A DNA stretch of 64,000 nucleotides from positions 8,390,001 to 8,454,000 of the forward strand of contig NZ_JAPNKE010000002.1 of assembly GCF_026626665.1 (NCBI RefSeq), given 5' to 3'. The translations under genes and the position numbers were made by a program. The DNA is from Nannocystis pusilla. GTDB taxonomy: Bacteria; Myxococcota_A; Polyangia; Nannocystales; Nannocystaceae. Below the pieces are notes generated by a model. It did not search any database and had not been told where the DNA came from. It saw nothing but the letters and a program-made list of their open reading frames with translations. Of the stretch, positions 1 to 9,806 are shown in pieces. Each line of letters opens with the position of its first letter. The stretch's first letter is position 1.

Positions 1-93
1 GGAAGAGATCTCCCCCTCGCGGAGGGCGCGGCGAGCGACCATCTCGCGACAGCCCTGCGTCCGCCCGGCAGATGCTAGATCGGCCCGGCCTCC

Positions 94-993
94 TTGGCCG
101 CCTCCGTCGCCCAACTCCGCCGTGGTCTCGCCTGGATGCTCGGCGCCATGGCCGCTCTCGTCGCCATGAACGCCTGCGCCAAGGTCCTGCGCGAGGACGG
201 GTTCAGCACGGCGGAGCTCATCTTCTACAGGACCACGCCCGGGCTCCTGTGGATCTGGCTCGAGCTCCGCCGACGACAGCTGAGTCTGCGGCCGGTGCGA
301 GGAGATCTCGTCGCGCTGCGCTCGCTCTTCGGCATCGCTGCCATGGCCGCCACCTTCTATGCCGTGCGAGCCCTGACACTCGTCCAGCACCAGACCCTGC
401 ATCTGCTTCAGCCGGTGTTCGTGGCGCTGTTCGCCCCGCTCGTCCTCCGCGAGCGCATGCACCGGCTCGTCTTGCTCGCCCTCGTGTTCGCCGCGAGCGG
501 CGCCTTCTTCGTGCTGGCGCCGCTGGGAGATCTCTCCGCGCTCCCACCGATGCCTGCGCTCGCCGGAGTCGCCGCCGCGGTCTTCTCGGCGCTGGCACAT
601 GTGACGATCCGCAAGACCTCCGAGACCGAGGCGCCCGAGCTGGTGGTCTTCCACTTCGCCTCGCTCGCCGCGATCGCCGGCCTCGTGTGGGGCCTCGCGC
701 ACGGCGACTTCCAACCCGGACACCTGACACGCAAGAACCTCGCGCTCATCGGCAGCACGGCGATGTTCGGGACGTGCGGCCAGCTGTGGATGACCCGCGC
801 CTACGGCCTCGCGCCCGCCTCGAGCATCGCCATGGTCGCGTACGCCGCGATCCCGCTGGGCCTCGGCGTCGATATCCTCTTCTGGAATGCGCATGCGCCG
901 GCCAGCGCGCTCGTCGGCGCGGCGCTCCTGGTCGTCGCCGGCTACTTGCTCACGCGCAGGCCGACCGGCGCGAGCCAGCCGGGTCGACCGTAG
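94..993 (+). CDS. EamA/DMT-family membrane transporter
   Basis: A 299-residue, highly hydrophobic protein of about ten membrane segments with the two-repeat layout of the EamA drug/metabolite transporter superfamily. It would export or import a small metabolite across the inner membrane; the substrate cannot be read from sequence. The TTG start at 94 supplies a short basic N-terminus (QLRRG) before the first helix; an in-frame ATG at 136 would remove most of it. The family is usually about 290-300 residues, so the gene looks complete. It converges on speD, with only 24 bases between the two stop codons. Confidence 0.85.
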   Translation: MAASVAQLRRGLAWMLGAMAALVAMNACAKVLREDGFSTAELIFYRTTPGLLWIWLELRRRQLSLRPVRGDLVALRSLFGIAAMAATFYAVRALTLVQHQTLHLLQPVFVALFAPLVLRERMHRLVLLALVFAASGAFFVLAPLGDLSALPPMPALAGVAAAVFSALAHVTIRKTSETEAPELVVFHFASLAAIAGLVWGLAHGDFQPGHLTRKNLALIGSTAMFGTCGQLWMTRAYGLAPASSIAMVAYAAIPLGLGVDILFWNAHAPASALVGAALLVVAGYLLTRRPTGASQPGRP

Positions 994-1017
994 AAGAGAT
1001 CTCGCTCGCCGCGGCGC

Positions 1018-1793
1018 TCAGCCGGGCCAGCCGTAGAAGATCCCGACCATCTCGCGCCGCACGTCGTCGAGGCGGGCGATGCTCTCGGGCGCGGCGGGAT
1101 CGACGTCGGGAGGAAGTAGGCCGACGGGTCGAGCCGCGTGCGCATCATCTTGGTCTGCCAGATGTTCTCGTTCTGCAGGACCAGGTCCTCGCAGTGGTAG
1201 TCGGCGAGGATCTTCGGGTCGATGAAGTCCTGGATCGACTTCAGCGTGTGGTCCATGTACACGCGCCGGCCCTCGGCGTCGCGAGTGAAGCCGCGGACCA
1301 CGTAGTCGATGATGACGACGTCGTTCTCGAAGCTCTCGAACATGAAGTTCAGGGCCCGCAGCGGCACGATCGTCCCGCAGGTGGCGATGTCGATGTCGAC
1401 CCGGAAGCTGCAGATCCCCTTCGGGTCGTACCAATCCGGGTAGGTGTGCGCGCAGAGGTGGCTCTTGGTGAGGTGGGCGCCGACGGTCGTGTGGCCCATC
1501 ACTTCGTCGGCGACCTTCTTTTGTCCGAGATCGCTCATCAGCACCAGCGAGCTCGCGCCCTGGGGTTCGTAGTCCTGGGCCGAGACGGACAGGACCTCGG
1601 CATCGATGATGTGCGCGATCTCGCGCAGCATGTCGGTGATGCGTTCGGCGCTGAATTTCTCGTCGATATAGCGGACGTAGGCGTGCCGTTCGTCGTCCGT
1701 GCGGGCGACGAAGAAGTCGTAGAGGTTGAAGCTGACCACCTTGGTCAGGTTGTTGAAACCCTGCAGGCGGACGCGTTCGCGCGGGACGAACAT
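1018..1793 (-). CDS. speD: S-adenosylmethionine decarboxylase proenzyme, frame-broken near the end
   Basis: Makes decarboxylated SAM, the aminopropyl donor for spermidine. It is the long E. coli-type enzyme: LQGFNNLTK near the N-terminus, QDYEPQGAS around residue 73, and the self-cleavage site AHLTKSHLCAHTYPD, where Ser111 becomes the pyruvoyl group. As sequenced, the reading frame is lost near base 1108 and runs on to 942. Adding one C to a CCC run restores VDPAAPESIARLDD...EMVGIFYGWPG and a stop at 1018, giving about 258 residues (E. coli 264). I treat the break as a sequence error. It is divergent from the HTTM gene at 1924. Confidence 0.9.
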
Positions 1794-1923
1794 GGCCGGG
1801 GACGATGGCCGGGGACGCCGGTCGAGTCAAGCCTCGGCGGCGAGTGCGACGGCCAACACCCGCGGAAGGACTGGCCTTTTTGCGCTTGCGCCCGCCTAGT
1901 GCCGTCCCGGACACTCCCTGCCT

Positions 1924-4886
1924 ATGCTTGGGTTCTCCTCGGCCGCAGCATTTGCGTTCGCGCTCGCAGACCCCGACCGGATCCCGAACGACGTGGCGAT
2001 CGCCATGTCGCCGACCGTCGGGTGGGTCATGTTGGCTTGCGCCGTTTTTGCATGCCTGATCTTCCTGCTCCAAAGCGAGCGCTGGCGGCGCTGGTGGCTG
2101 ACGAACGAGGACCCGCGGCCGATCGCGGCGTTCCGCATCGTCTTCGCCTTCCTCTGCATCTGCAACATCAACGACCTGTGGGAGTACTTCACCTTCCTCT
2201 TCTCGGACGAAGGCATCTTCATCAGTGATGCGGCCCGCCAGCTGGTGGCGCCGGCGCAGTTCAAGGGCTTCGGCGACGGCATCGGCGACGACCCCTACGG
2301 CTTCTTCGATGTCCCGGCGGTCCTCGAGTTCTTCAAGGGCCACAAGTACTCGCTGCTGTACTTCTGGGACACGCCCACGGCCATGTGGGTGCAGCTCATC
2401 GGCTTTTACACCGTCACCGTCCTGTTCATGTTCGGGTGGAAGACGCGGGTGATGGGCGTCTTGAGCTTCCTGATGATGAACAGCTTCTTCCTCCGGAACC
2501 ACCTGTTCTGGGAGGGCACGGAGCTGGTCTATCGGGTGTTCTTCTTCTACCTGCTGCTGGCCAAGAGCGGCCACGCGTACAGCATCGACAACTGGCTGCG
2601 GACCCGGAAGCTGCGCAAGCAGGGCCTGCTGTCCGAGCGCCACGGGCCCGGCGGCGGCGCCGGTGTGGCCCCGAGCCCCGAGCACCCGCAGGGCCTGCAG
2701 GCGGTCTACCGGCTGATCCCGGCGTGGCCCTGCAACCTGATGATGCTCAACCTCGGGGTGCTGTACTGCTTCACGGGCGTGGTCAAAAACGGCCACGTGT
2801 GGGCCAAGGGCGACGCCCTCTACTACGCCCTCAACATGGACCACTTCTACCGGTTCTACCCGCAGGAAGTGTCGTCGATCCTGGGCCTCAACATGTTCCG
2901 CCTGGCCACGTGGATCACCCACTGGTGGGAGGCGATGTTCCCCATGATGGTGCTCGGCACCATCATCCGCTGGGGCATCCGCGAGCAGCTGCCGCGGCTC
3001 GAGGGCTGGCGCCTGTGGGCGGTGCGCGCCTGCTGGGTGGCGTTCGGCCTCGGCTGCCTGGCGGTGGTGCTCATCACTCTGCCGGTGCACCACGTCGAGC
3101 TGCCGAAGAGTTGGTGGACCACCCAGCGGGTGCAGATTTTCACGGCCGTGGGCTGGGTCGCGCTGATGGCGGCCATCGGCGGGGGTTCTGGTTCCTGAAC
3201 CGGCGCCCGCCGACGCTGAAGATCCGCGGCAAGCGCTACCTCCTCGACCTCGACTGGTTCTGCCGGTGGTTCCTCGGCCGGCGGGTGTGGCTGACCCTCG
3301 GCCTCATCTTCCACGGCAACCTGCAGCTGCTCATGAACATCGGCATGTTCCCGCCGATCATGATGTCGACGTACCTGTTCTTCCTCCAGGGCAACGAGCC
3401 GGGGCGGATCCTCAGGTTCTTCGGCCGCGGCCTGGCCAAGGCCTTCCCGTGGCTGCCGCTCCCGGCCGACGTGCGCCGCGGCGAGCCGCCGCTGCCGGCC
3501 GAGGACCGCACGCTGCCGCATCACCGCCGCGACGGCCGCCGGCTGCCGCCGACCGTGCTCTACGGGATGCTCGTGGCCGCGATCGTCGGCGTGGTCCTGC
3601 ACGCGAGCCCGCTGGTGCCCTGGTTCAAGGTGAGCGTGCTGGGCCGCGAGGAGACGGCGCCGGGGGCGAACCTGGGGATCCACTTCGCCTGGACCCTGAT
3701 CGCCATGTTCTCCTTCATGACGATCTACACCTACGTGCAGGGCCACCGCGGGACGAAGCACTTCGTCCTCAAGCTGCTCGGCCTGGCGGCCCTGATCGTC
3801 GCCTACGTGGGCGTGATGAGCCTGACCGGCGAGACCACGCAGGAGAAGGACCAGCTGCTCTACTACAAGCTGGCGGCGAGCGGCACGCTCCTGCTGGTGT
3901 TCTGCCTCAACCAGGTCCCGGCGATCCACCGCCACCTGGCGAAGCTCGGTCTGACCTTCTCACCGCCCGACCGGCCCAAGCGCGAGCCCGACATGCCGGC
4001 GATCGACCCGCAGACGGGGCACACGATCGCGCCGTGGTCGTACGGGCCCGGCGGCCGCCTCCTCGTCGGCTCGCTGGTCCTCTATCACGTCATCGCCATC
4101 GCCATCTGGGAGCTGCCCGAGAAGGACTGCATCTCGACGTTCCGGATCAAGGCGCGCGAGCCGTTCTCGACCTGGGTGCTGGCGACGCAGACCGACCAGC
4201 AGTGGGGCATGTTCGCGCCCAACCCTCCGCGCCACAACGTGCTGATGCGCACCGTCGTGACCGACGAGACCGGCGAGCGCTGGGACCTGCGGACCGACAC
4301 CTACGCGCTCGAGCGCAAGCCGATCCCGTGGGTCTGGAACGACCGCATGCGCAAGATGAACCGGCGCATCATCGGCGGCGAGTCGGGCAAGGGCGACTGG
4401 TACCAGCAGTGGTACGCGCGCTTCATCTGCCGCCAGTGGGCGCTGAGCCACCGCGGGGTGATGCCGCAGAAGGTCGAGCTCTACAAGGTCTCGTACCGCA
4501 TGCCGGCGCCGGAGATCGTCGCCAAGCAGGGCTGGTACGTGCCCGAGAAGCTGCTCTACGACACCGGCCGCGAGGAGCGGCAGCACACCACCAAGTGCGC
4601 GTCCTCGGACCACGGGCAGCTGCCCAACTTCATCCGCGAGCGTCACGGCCTGCCGCTGCTCGAGGAGGGCGTGTTCAAGCCGTGGATCCACAACAAGAAG
4701 AAGGCGTGGGACAAGCGCTACGACCCGCCGAAGACCACCGACGGGACCCGGCCCAGCACGACCTCGACCACCGCCGGCAAGCGCGCCGCGACCGTCAAGC
4801 CGTCGCTGGCCAGGGGTGAGGGCGAGGCTGCCGCGCCGGAGCCGGCCGCGGCGGAGACGAAGCCGCCGGCGAAGCCGGTCGACTGA
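1924..4886 (+). CDS. HTTM-domain (vitamin K carboxylase-like) membrane protein, copy 1, one frame break
   Basis: About 987 residues after repair. The N-terminal half has the features of HTTM membrane domains related to vitamin K-dependent gamma-carboxylase: PRPIAAFRIVFAFL, FWEGTELVYR, VVKNGHVWAKGDALYYAL and FPMMVLGTIIRW. The C-terminal part carries MFAPNPPRHNVLMRTVVTDE. The frame is lost near 3188 in a run of five G; one added G joins GGG to FWFLNRRPPTLKIRG, exactly where the neighbouring paralogue continues without a break. The substrate is unknown. It ends with an Ala/Pro/Lys tail absent from the second copy. Start ATG at 1924; a strong terminator follows the stop. Confidence 0.85.
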
Positions 4887-4907
4887 GACACGGCACCTCA
4901 CAGCGGG

Positions 4908-4936
4908 AGGCCCGGCGCACTGCCGGGCCTTTGTTT
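4908..4936 (+). terminator. Rho-independent terminator between the two HTTM genes
   Basis: Inverted repeat AGGCCCGGC (4908-4916) and GCCGGGCCT (4922-4930), a perfect 9-bp stem with a 5-base loop, followed by TTGTTTT. It lies 21 bases after the first HTTM stop and about 13 bases before the second HTTM start, so the paralogues may be separate transcription units despite their closeness. Confidence 0.85.
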
Positions 4937-4948
4937 TAATCCGTGCGC

Positions 4949-7567
4949 ATGCTGCTGGGCTTACTCGCGGACGAACGGATCCCCAACGCCGAAGCGCTCG
5001 CGCTCTCGCCGACCGTCGGTTGGTGGATGCTGCTCGGCTTCGTCTTCTTCGTGAGCGCCTGCATCTTCCACCGCGAGGCGTTCCGCCGGCTGTTCCTGCG
5101 CGCCGAGGACCCGCGGACGATGGGCCTGTTCCGCATCGTCTTCGGCCTCGTCACGCTGTTCAACATCAACGGCCTGTCCGACCTCTTCGTCTACCTCTTC
5201 ACCGACGAGGGGCTGTTCCTCACCGACGTCGCGCGCGAGGTGTTCGCCAAGGAGCAGTTCCTCGGCTTCGGCGACGGCATCGACCCCGAGCCGTACGGCT
5301 TCTTCGACTGGGGCGGCGTCGTCGAGTGGCTCAAGGGTCCGAAGTACTCGCCGCTGTTCTTCTGGGACTCGCCGTCGGCCTTCTGGTTGGTCCTCGGCGC
5401 GTTCGAGGTCGCCTGCGTGTGCATGATCGTCGGCTTCAAGACGAACATCACCAAGTGGGTCACGCTGCTGCTGTTTCACAGCATCATCCTGCGCAACCAG
5501 GTGTTCTGGGAGGGCACCGAGAACGTCTACCGCTGCTTCCTCCTCTACCTGTGCATGTCGCGGTGCGGCGCCGCCTACAGCGTCGACAACTGGCTGCGCT
5601 GCCGTCGCCTGCGCAAGCAGGGCCGCCTCAGCGAGCGCGACGGCCCGGGCGCCGGCGCCGGCGTCGCGCCCGGCCCCGAGCACCCGCAGGGCCTCGAGGC
5701 CGTGTACCGGCTGATCCCCGCGTGGCCGCGGATGATCATGATCCTCCAGCTCGCGGCGCTCTACTGCTCGACCGGCACCGTCAAGAACGGCGACATCTGG
5801 GCCAAGGGCGACGCCTTCTACTACGCGCTCAACCTCGACCACTTCTACCGCTTCGAGCCGCAGCAGCTGTCGGCCGTCTTCGGCACCAACCTGTTCCGCA
5901 TCAACACGATCGTCACCCACTACTGGGAGGCGTTCTTCCCGCTGGTCGTGCTCGGCCTGGTGGTCCGCTTCGTCCGCCGCGAGCAGCTGCCGCCGCTGCC
6001 CGAGTGGCAGCGCTGGGCGGTGCGCGCCTGCTGGCTCGGCCTCGGCCTCGTCGGCCTGGTCGTCGTGTACATCACCCTGCCGTTCCACATCCCCGCGCAG
6101 CCGCGCGCCGGCATGGCCGGCCTGGCGACCTGGCAGCGGTGGTTCCCGGTGGTCTGGCTGGCCGGCATGGCGGTCGTCGGCGGCCTCTTCTACTGGCTCG
6201 GCCGACGCCCGCCCAGCGTCACGCTCCGCGGCGGTCGCCTCACCCTCGACCTCGACTGGTTCTGCACCTGGTTCCTCGGCCGCCGGCTGTGGCTCGGCCT
6301 CGGGCTCATCTTCCACGCTCACCTGATCGTGATGATGAACATCGGCTGGTTCACGCCGGCGACGATGGCGACCTACGTTGCGTTCCTCAACGGCAGCGAG
6401 GTCGCCTTCCTGTTGCGGGCGATCGGCGAGCGCCTCGGGCGCCTCGGCCTACCTGTCCCGAAGGACATCACCCGCGGCGACGCCCCGCTCCCGGCCGAGG
6501 ACCCGAGCTTGCCGCACCTCCACCGCGACGCCGCGGCCCTGCCCGCGTGGGCGCTGTGGAGCGCGCTGGCGGTCGCCGTGAGCGGCGTCTACGTCGCGGC
6601 CGAGACCGACCTCGGCGTCCCGTGGGCGGCCACCGGCGCGGTGATCTTCGCCGGCCTGGCGGTGGTCGGCTTCGGCGTCGCCCAGCGGCGCGGGGCCCAG
6701 CAGCTTCCCGTCATCGACCCGCACAGCGGCCGCGCCCGGCGCCCGTGGGCCTACGGCTCGATGGGCCGCTTCCTCGCCGGCGCGTTCGTCGTCTACCACT
6801 GCACGGGCGTGGCGATCTGGCTGCTACCCGAGAAGGACAGCCTCGGCGGCGAGGGCAAGGACGGCTGGCGGGTGCGCGCGCAGGACCCGTTCAAGTGGTG
6901 GATCCGCACCAGCCAGACCGCGCAGGGCTGGAAGATGTTCGCGCCCAACCCGCCGCGCAGCAACATCTTCATGCAGGTCATGGTCACCGACCACGACGGC
7001 ACCGCCTACGACCTCAACACCGACGTCTACCACCCGGCCAACAAGCCGATCCCGTGGCTCGGCTACACCCGCCAGCGCAAGATCAACCGCCGGATCATCG
7101 GCGGCGAGGGCGGCAAGGGCGAGTGGTACCAGAAGTGGCACGCGCGGTGGGTCTGCCGCGACTGGGCCCTCAAGCACGGCGGCCAGGCGCCCAAGAAGGT
7201 CGAGCTCTACAAGCTCTCGTACACGATCCCCACGCCCGAGGAGGTCGCCAAGAGCGGCCCCTACAAGCCCGAGGAGCGGCTCGCGGCCAACCGCTTCCGC
7301 AAGCTGGTCTACACCGGCGAGTGCACCGACATCAACGCGCAGCTGCCCAACACCATCCGCGCCCGCCACGGCCTGCCGCTGCTCGGCCCGGGCGAGTTCC
7401 GCCCGTGGGTGAAGAACCACCTGAGCGCGTGGAACAAGAAGAAACCGAAGTCGCCGCAGATCCCGTGGATCTTGCTCGTCAGCGTCGTCGTGGTCGGCGC
7501 CGCCGGCCTGCGCTGGCGCCAGCTCGACCGCGACAACAAGCGCCGCGCCATGGCCGAAAAGACATAG
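4949..7567 (+). CDS. HTTM-domain (vitamin K carboxylase-like) membrane protein, copy 2
   Basis: An intact 872-residue paralogue of the preceding gene, alignable over nearly its whole length (shared DFDWFC-like LDLDWFC, MFAPNPPR, NRRIIGGE, GKGxWYQ). Residues about 40-380 form the multi-spanning HTTM domain; a second hydrophobic segment near residues 540-620 precedes the soluble APNPP region around residue 664. A final hydrophobic helix (IPWILLVSVVVVGAAG) lies close to the C-terminus. ATG at 4949 is preferred by analogy with copy 1; an in-frame GTG at 4943 is possible. HTTM proteins are presumed membrane carboxylase-like enzymes, but the reaction here is not known. Confidence 0.88.
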   Translation: MLLGLLADERIPNAEALALSPTVGWWMLLGFVFFVSACIFHREAFRRLFLRAEDPRTMGLFRIVFGLVTLFNINGLSDLFVYLFTDEGLFLTDVAREVFAKEQFLGFGDGIDPEPYGFFDWGGVVEWLKGPKYSPLFFWDSPSAFWLVLGAFEVACVCMIVGFKTNITKWVTLLLFHSIILRNQVFWEGTENVYRCFLLYLCMSRCGAAYSVDNWLRCRRLRKQGRLSERDGPGAGAGVAPGPEHPQGLEAVYRLIPAWPRMIMILQLAALYCSTGTVKNGDIWAKGDAFYYALNLDHFYRFEPQQLSAVFGTNLFRINTIVTHYWEAFFPLVVLGLVVRFVRREQLPPLPEWQRWAVRACWLGLGLVGLVVVYITLPFHIPAQPRAGMAGLATWQRWFPVVWLAGMAVVGGLFYWLGRRPPSVTLRGGRLTLDLDWFCTWFLGRRLWLGLGLIFHAHLIVMMNIGWFTPATMATYVAFLNGSEVAFLLRAIGERLGRLGLPVPKDITRGDAPLPAEDPSLPHLHRDAAALPAWALWSALAVAVSGVYVAAETDLGVPWAATGAVIFAGLAVVGFGVAQRRGAQQLPVIDPHSGRARRPWAYGSMGRFLAGAFVVYHCTGVAIWLLPEKDSLGGEGKDGWRVRAQDPFKWWIRTSQTAQGWKMFAPNPPRSNIFMQVMVTDHDGTAYDLNTDVYHPANKPIPWLGYTRQRKINRRIIGGEGGKGEWYQKWHARWVCRDWALKHGGQAPKKVELYKLSYTIPTPEEVAKSGPYKPEERLAANRFRKLVYTGECTDINAQLPNTIRARHGLPLLGPGEFRPWVKNHLSAWNKKKPKSPQIPWILLVSVVVVGAAGLRWRQLDRDNKRRAMAEKT

Positions 7568-7572
7568 CGCTC

Positions 7573-7612
7573 GGGACATGTTCGATCGGGCATGCTCTCC
7601 AGGGCATGCCCG
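7573..7612. repeat. Palindromic CATG element in a convergent gap
   Basis: Two GGGCATGC blocks around a short spacer, flanked by GTTCG and CGAAC, make an imperfect dyad between the HTTM copy 2 stop and the convergent small membrane gene. It belongs to the dispersed RGGCATGYC family found through the window and could form a bidirectional terminator-like hairpin, though no T-run follows. Confidence 0.6.
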
Positions 7613-7627
7613 AACAGACAGCCGCGC

Positions 7628-7858
7628 CTACTCTTTCTTGCCCTCGCGCGCCGCCTCGCGGGCCCGGGCGCGGCGCCAGCGCCACAGCTTCAGCGCGGCG
7701 CTGGTGGTGGTCTCGCGCAGCGCCGAGGTGAGGCTCTTGCGCGTGCGGCCGTGCTCGTCGCGGGTGCTCTCCGCCAGCTTGGCGCCGAACCACAACCCCG
7801 CGATGATCCCCGCGATGAGGACGAGGATGGTGAAGATGGTGTTGAGCAGCTCGGTCAT
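7628..7858 (-). CDS. Small single-pass membrane protein
   Basis: 76 residues: MTELLNTIFTILVLIAGIIAGLWFGAKLAE gives one N-terminal membrane helix, followed by a charged, Arg/Lys-rich cytoplasmic tail ending AREGKKE. I do not recognise a family. It starts 10 bases after the stop of the SGNH gene and is the last gene of a three-gene run (DUF2914-like, SGNH, this). Codon use matches its neighbours, and the hydrophobic-then-basic layout supports a real protein. Confidence 0.7.
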   Translation of the reverse strand: MTELLNTIFTILVLIAGIIAGLWFGAKLAESTRDEHGRTRKSLTSALRETTTSAALKLWRWRRARAREAAREGKKE

Positions 7859-7868
7859 GGCGTGTGGC

Positions 7869-8948
7869 TCACAGGAGAGGCGCCCCGAGCAGTACCCGGA
7901 GCCAGTGCGGGTACAAAAGTAGCAGAGTCGTCATCGGCAGCCGCGGCGGTTGCGACGCAGGCGCCTCTGCGGGGCTCTCCGCGGCCACGGGCGCGTTCGG
8001 ACAGGTGCAGCCCCAGCTCGCGGGCAGGCGCGGGCAAGCGGTCTCGGCGATGAGCCGGTGGCCCTCGGCGTTCGGGTGGATATGGTCGAAGCTCCGCAGC
8101 TCGGTGCGCAAGAACCAGCGCGGCACCTCGGCGGCCTCGGCCGCGTCGGCCTCGAGCGCCGCAGCGCGCGCCGTCTCGTCGAGCTCGGCGTGCTGCCGCT
8201 TCCACAGGCCGTCCTTCGTCAGCGCGGTGCGCATCGCCTCGAGGTCGCGCAGCGGCGCAGTCGTGGCGCGCAAGGACGAGCGGTAGAGGTCGACCGCGAC
8301 CTCCGGCAGCTCCTCGGGTTGCCACGGCGCGTCGGTGCCGGCAGATCGCTTGCGGGCGTAGTCCCCGAGCGCCTGCTGGGGCGCCAGCGCCCCGAGCACG
8401 AAATCGACCACCGTCCGCGTCGCTCGCAGGTAACGCAGCCCAGCCGCGCCGGCCCAGCGCTTGGGGTCGGTGTCGTCGCCCCACGGCGTCAGGCTGAACG
8501 CGACGACCTTGAGCCCGCGCGCGTGAGCCAGGGTGAACAGCTCGCGGATGTCGTGGTTCGTCCGCTCGGGCGTGCCGACGCTGTTGAGCCCGCCCTGGAA
8601 CACCAGCCAATACTCGAGCTCCGGGTCGCGCAGGTTGACGTACGGGTTCTCCAGGAACTGCTGCTTGAACCGCTGCTTGAGCTGCAGCGCGCCGAAGCCG
8701 ACCTTCGACAGGTTGCGGACCTCGACGTTGCTGCACATCTCGGCCAGGCGCTCGGCGTACGGCTGCTTGGGCCACGCGCCGATCGACCCGGCCAGCACCA
8801 CGACCTTGACCGGGCGCTCCTTCTGCTTGAAGCGCCACGTCGGCGGCGGCTCGACCTCGGGCGCCGCGGCCACCGGCTCGGGCTCCTGCGCGCGCGCCCC
8901 CGTCACCCACAACCAGCTCGCCAACAGTCCGACGACCACGCCACGCAT
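7869..8948 (-). CDS. Secreted SGNH/GDSL-like hydrolase
   Basis: 359 residues with a cleavable signal peptide (LLASWLWVTGARAQ). SGNH-type blocks are visible: VVVLAGSIGAWP with nucleophile candidate Ser55, LVFQGGLNS as the Gly/Asn block, and FDHIHPNAEGH with Asp288 and His291 as the remaining triad candidates. The family hydrolyses esters or deacetylates cell-surface sugars; the substrate here is unknown. It ends in an unusual hydrophobic tail, from about residue 338, that may anchor it. It sits 3 bases after the upstream lipoprotein-like gene, so the two are probably co-transcribed and coupled. Confidence 0.78.
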   Translation of the reverse strand: MRGVVVGLLASWLWVTGARAQEPEPVAAAPEVEPPPTWRFKQKERPVKVVVLAGSIGAWPKQPYAERLAEMCSNVEVRNLSKVGFGALQLKQRFKQQFLENPYVNLRDPELEYWLVFQGGLNSVGTPERTNHDIRELFTLAHARGLKVVAFSLTPWGDDTDPKRWAGAAGLRYLRATRTVVDFVLGALAPQQALGDYARKRSAGTDAPWQPEELPEVAVDLYRSSLRATTAPLRDLEAMRTALTKDGLWKRQHAELDETARAAALEADAAEAAEVPRWFLRTELRSFDHIHPNAEGHRLIAETACPRLPASWGCTCPNAPVAAESPAEAPASQPPRLPMTTLLLLYPHWLRVLLGAPLL

Positions 8949-8951
8949 GAC

Positions 8952-9662
8952 TCACTCCACCACGACGAAGGACGCGGCCGCCAGCTCGATGCCGTCGACC
9001 GAGACCACGCGCGCCTTCCAGCTGCCGATGTACTCGCGCCGCAGCACCAGATAGGCCCGGGTGCGGTACGCGTGCAGCTCGGGGATCTGCATCGCCCGCC
9101 GGCGAAACAGCTCGCCGTCCTTCTCCCACAGCACGTCGACCTTCTCCTCGACGCGGCTGTGGACCACCCGGAAGCACACGTTGACGGCCCCGTGCTTGGC
9201 CAGCGAGAACTTGTCCGACTCGCCGGTGCAGCCCTCGCGCTCGTAGGCCTGCCCGACCCAAATCTTGTCGACGTGGATCCCCGAGGCCCCGATCGCGCCC
9301 ACCGGCGGCTCGTCGTGGATCCCCACCGGCAAGCGCTCGAACACGCGGGCGATCGCGGGAGGCGTGCCCGCCGGCACGGTGCGCGGACCCGCCGCGCGCG
9401 GGTCTTCGAGCTCGGGCTCTTCGTCGGCGGTCGGCACGTGCGCGGCGGGCAGACGGATCTCGCGCGCCGCAGCCGGCGTCGGCGTGGGCTCGGGTCGCTC
9501 CGCGCGCTCGATCGCGTCACCCTCGGCCGCGCCGCGCTCGACGCGAGGCACCTCGAGGTTGCAAGCCAGGCACGCCAGCGCCGCTGCAGCGCCCTGCAGC
9601 CCGCAGCGACTCGCGCCCCTCGGGGCGCCATTGCCTGTTCGTCGCACGCTCGCGGCCTTCAC
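8952..9662 (-). CDS. Exported protein with DUF2914-like C-terminal domain
   Basis: 236 residues from a GTG at 9662, chosen because it gives a basic N-terminus followed by GAAAALACLACN, a weak lipobox. A Pro/Glu-rich linker follows. The C-terminal half (KFSLAKHGAVNVCFRVVHSR...RREYIGSWKARVVSVDGIEL...FVVVE) has the beta-strand order and GxWxxxVVxxDG ending I associate with DUF2914. No enzymatic motif is seen. It is first in a tight operon with an SGNH hydrolase and a small membrane protein, suggesting a shared envelope role. Confidence 0.68.
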   Translation of the reverse strand: MKAASVRRTGNGAPRGASRCGLQGAAAALACLACNLEVPRVERGAAEGDAIERAERPEPTPTPAAAREIRLPAAHVPTADEEPELEDPRAAGPRTVPAGTPPAIARVFERLPVGIHDEPPVGAIGASGIHVDKIWVGQAYEREGCTGESDKFSLAKHGAVNVCFRVVHSRVEEKVDVLWEKDGELFRRRAMQIPELHAYRTRAYLVLRREYIGSWKARVVSVDGIELAAASFVVVE

Positions 9663-9806
9663 GCGGTGGGGGGTGTACCGCGCAGCGCATCCTAACCGGT
9701 GCGTTCGCGGCCTCACAACCCGCTCGTCCGCAAACGCGTCACGAACCGGCCCCAGGGGCGTCCTGTGCGCTTGCTCATCGGCACGCGGCGGTCTAAAGAG
9801 TGCGGC

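Noticed and set aside
1924..4886. HTTM copy 1 as a pseudogene
   Set aside because: Only one missing G separates two perfectly conserved halves, and the same error type affects essential genes such as asnS and hemF.
4816..7731. A long plus-strand Arg/Pro-rich frame overlapping HTTM copy 2
   Set aside because: Frame-shifted shadow of the real gene; no recognisable motifs and strongly biased Arg/Pro/Gly content.
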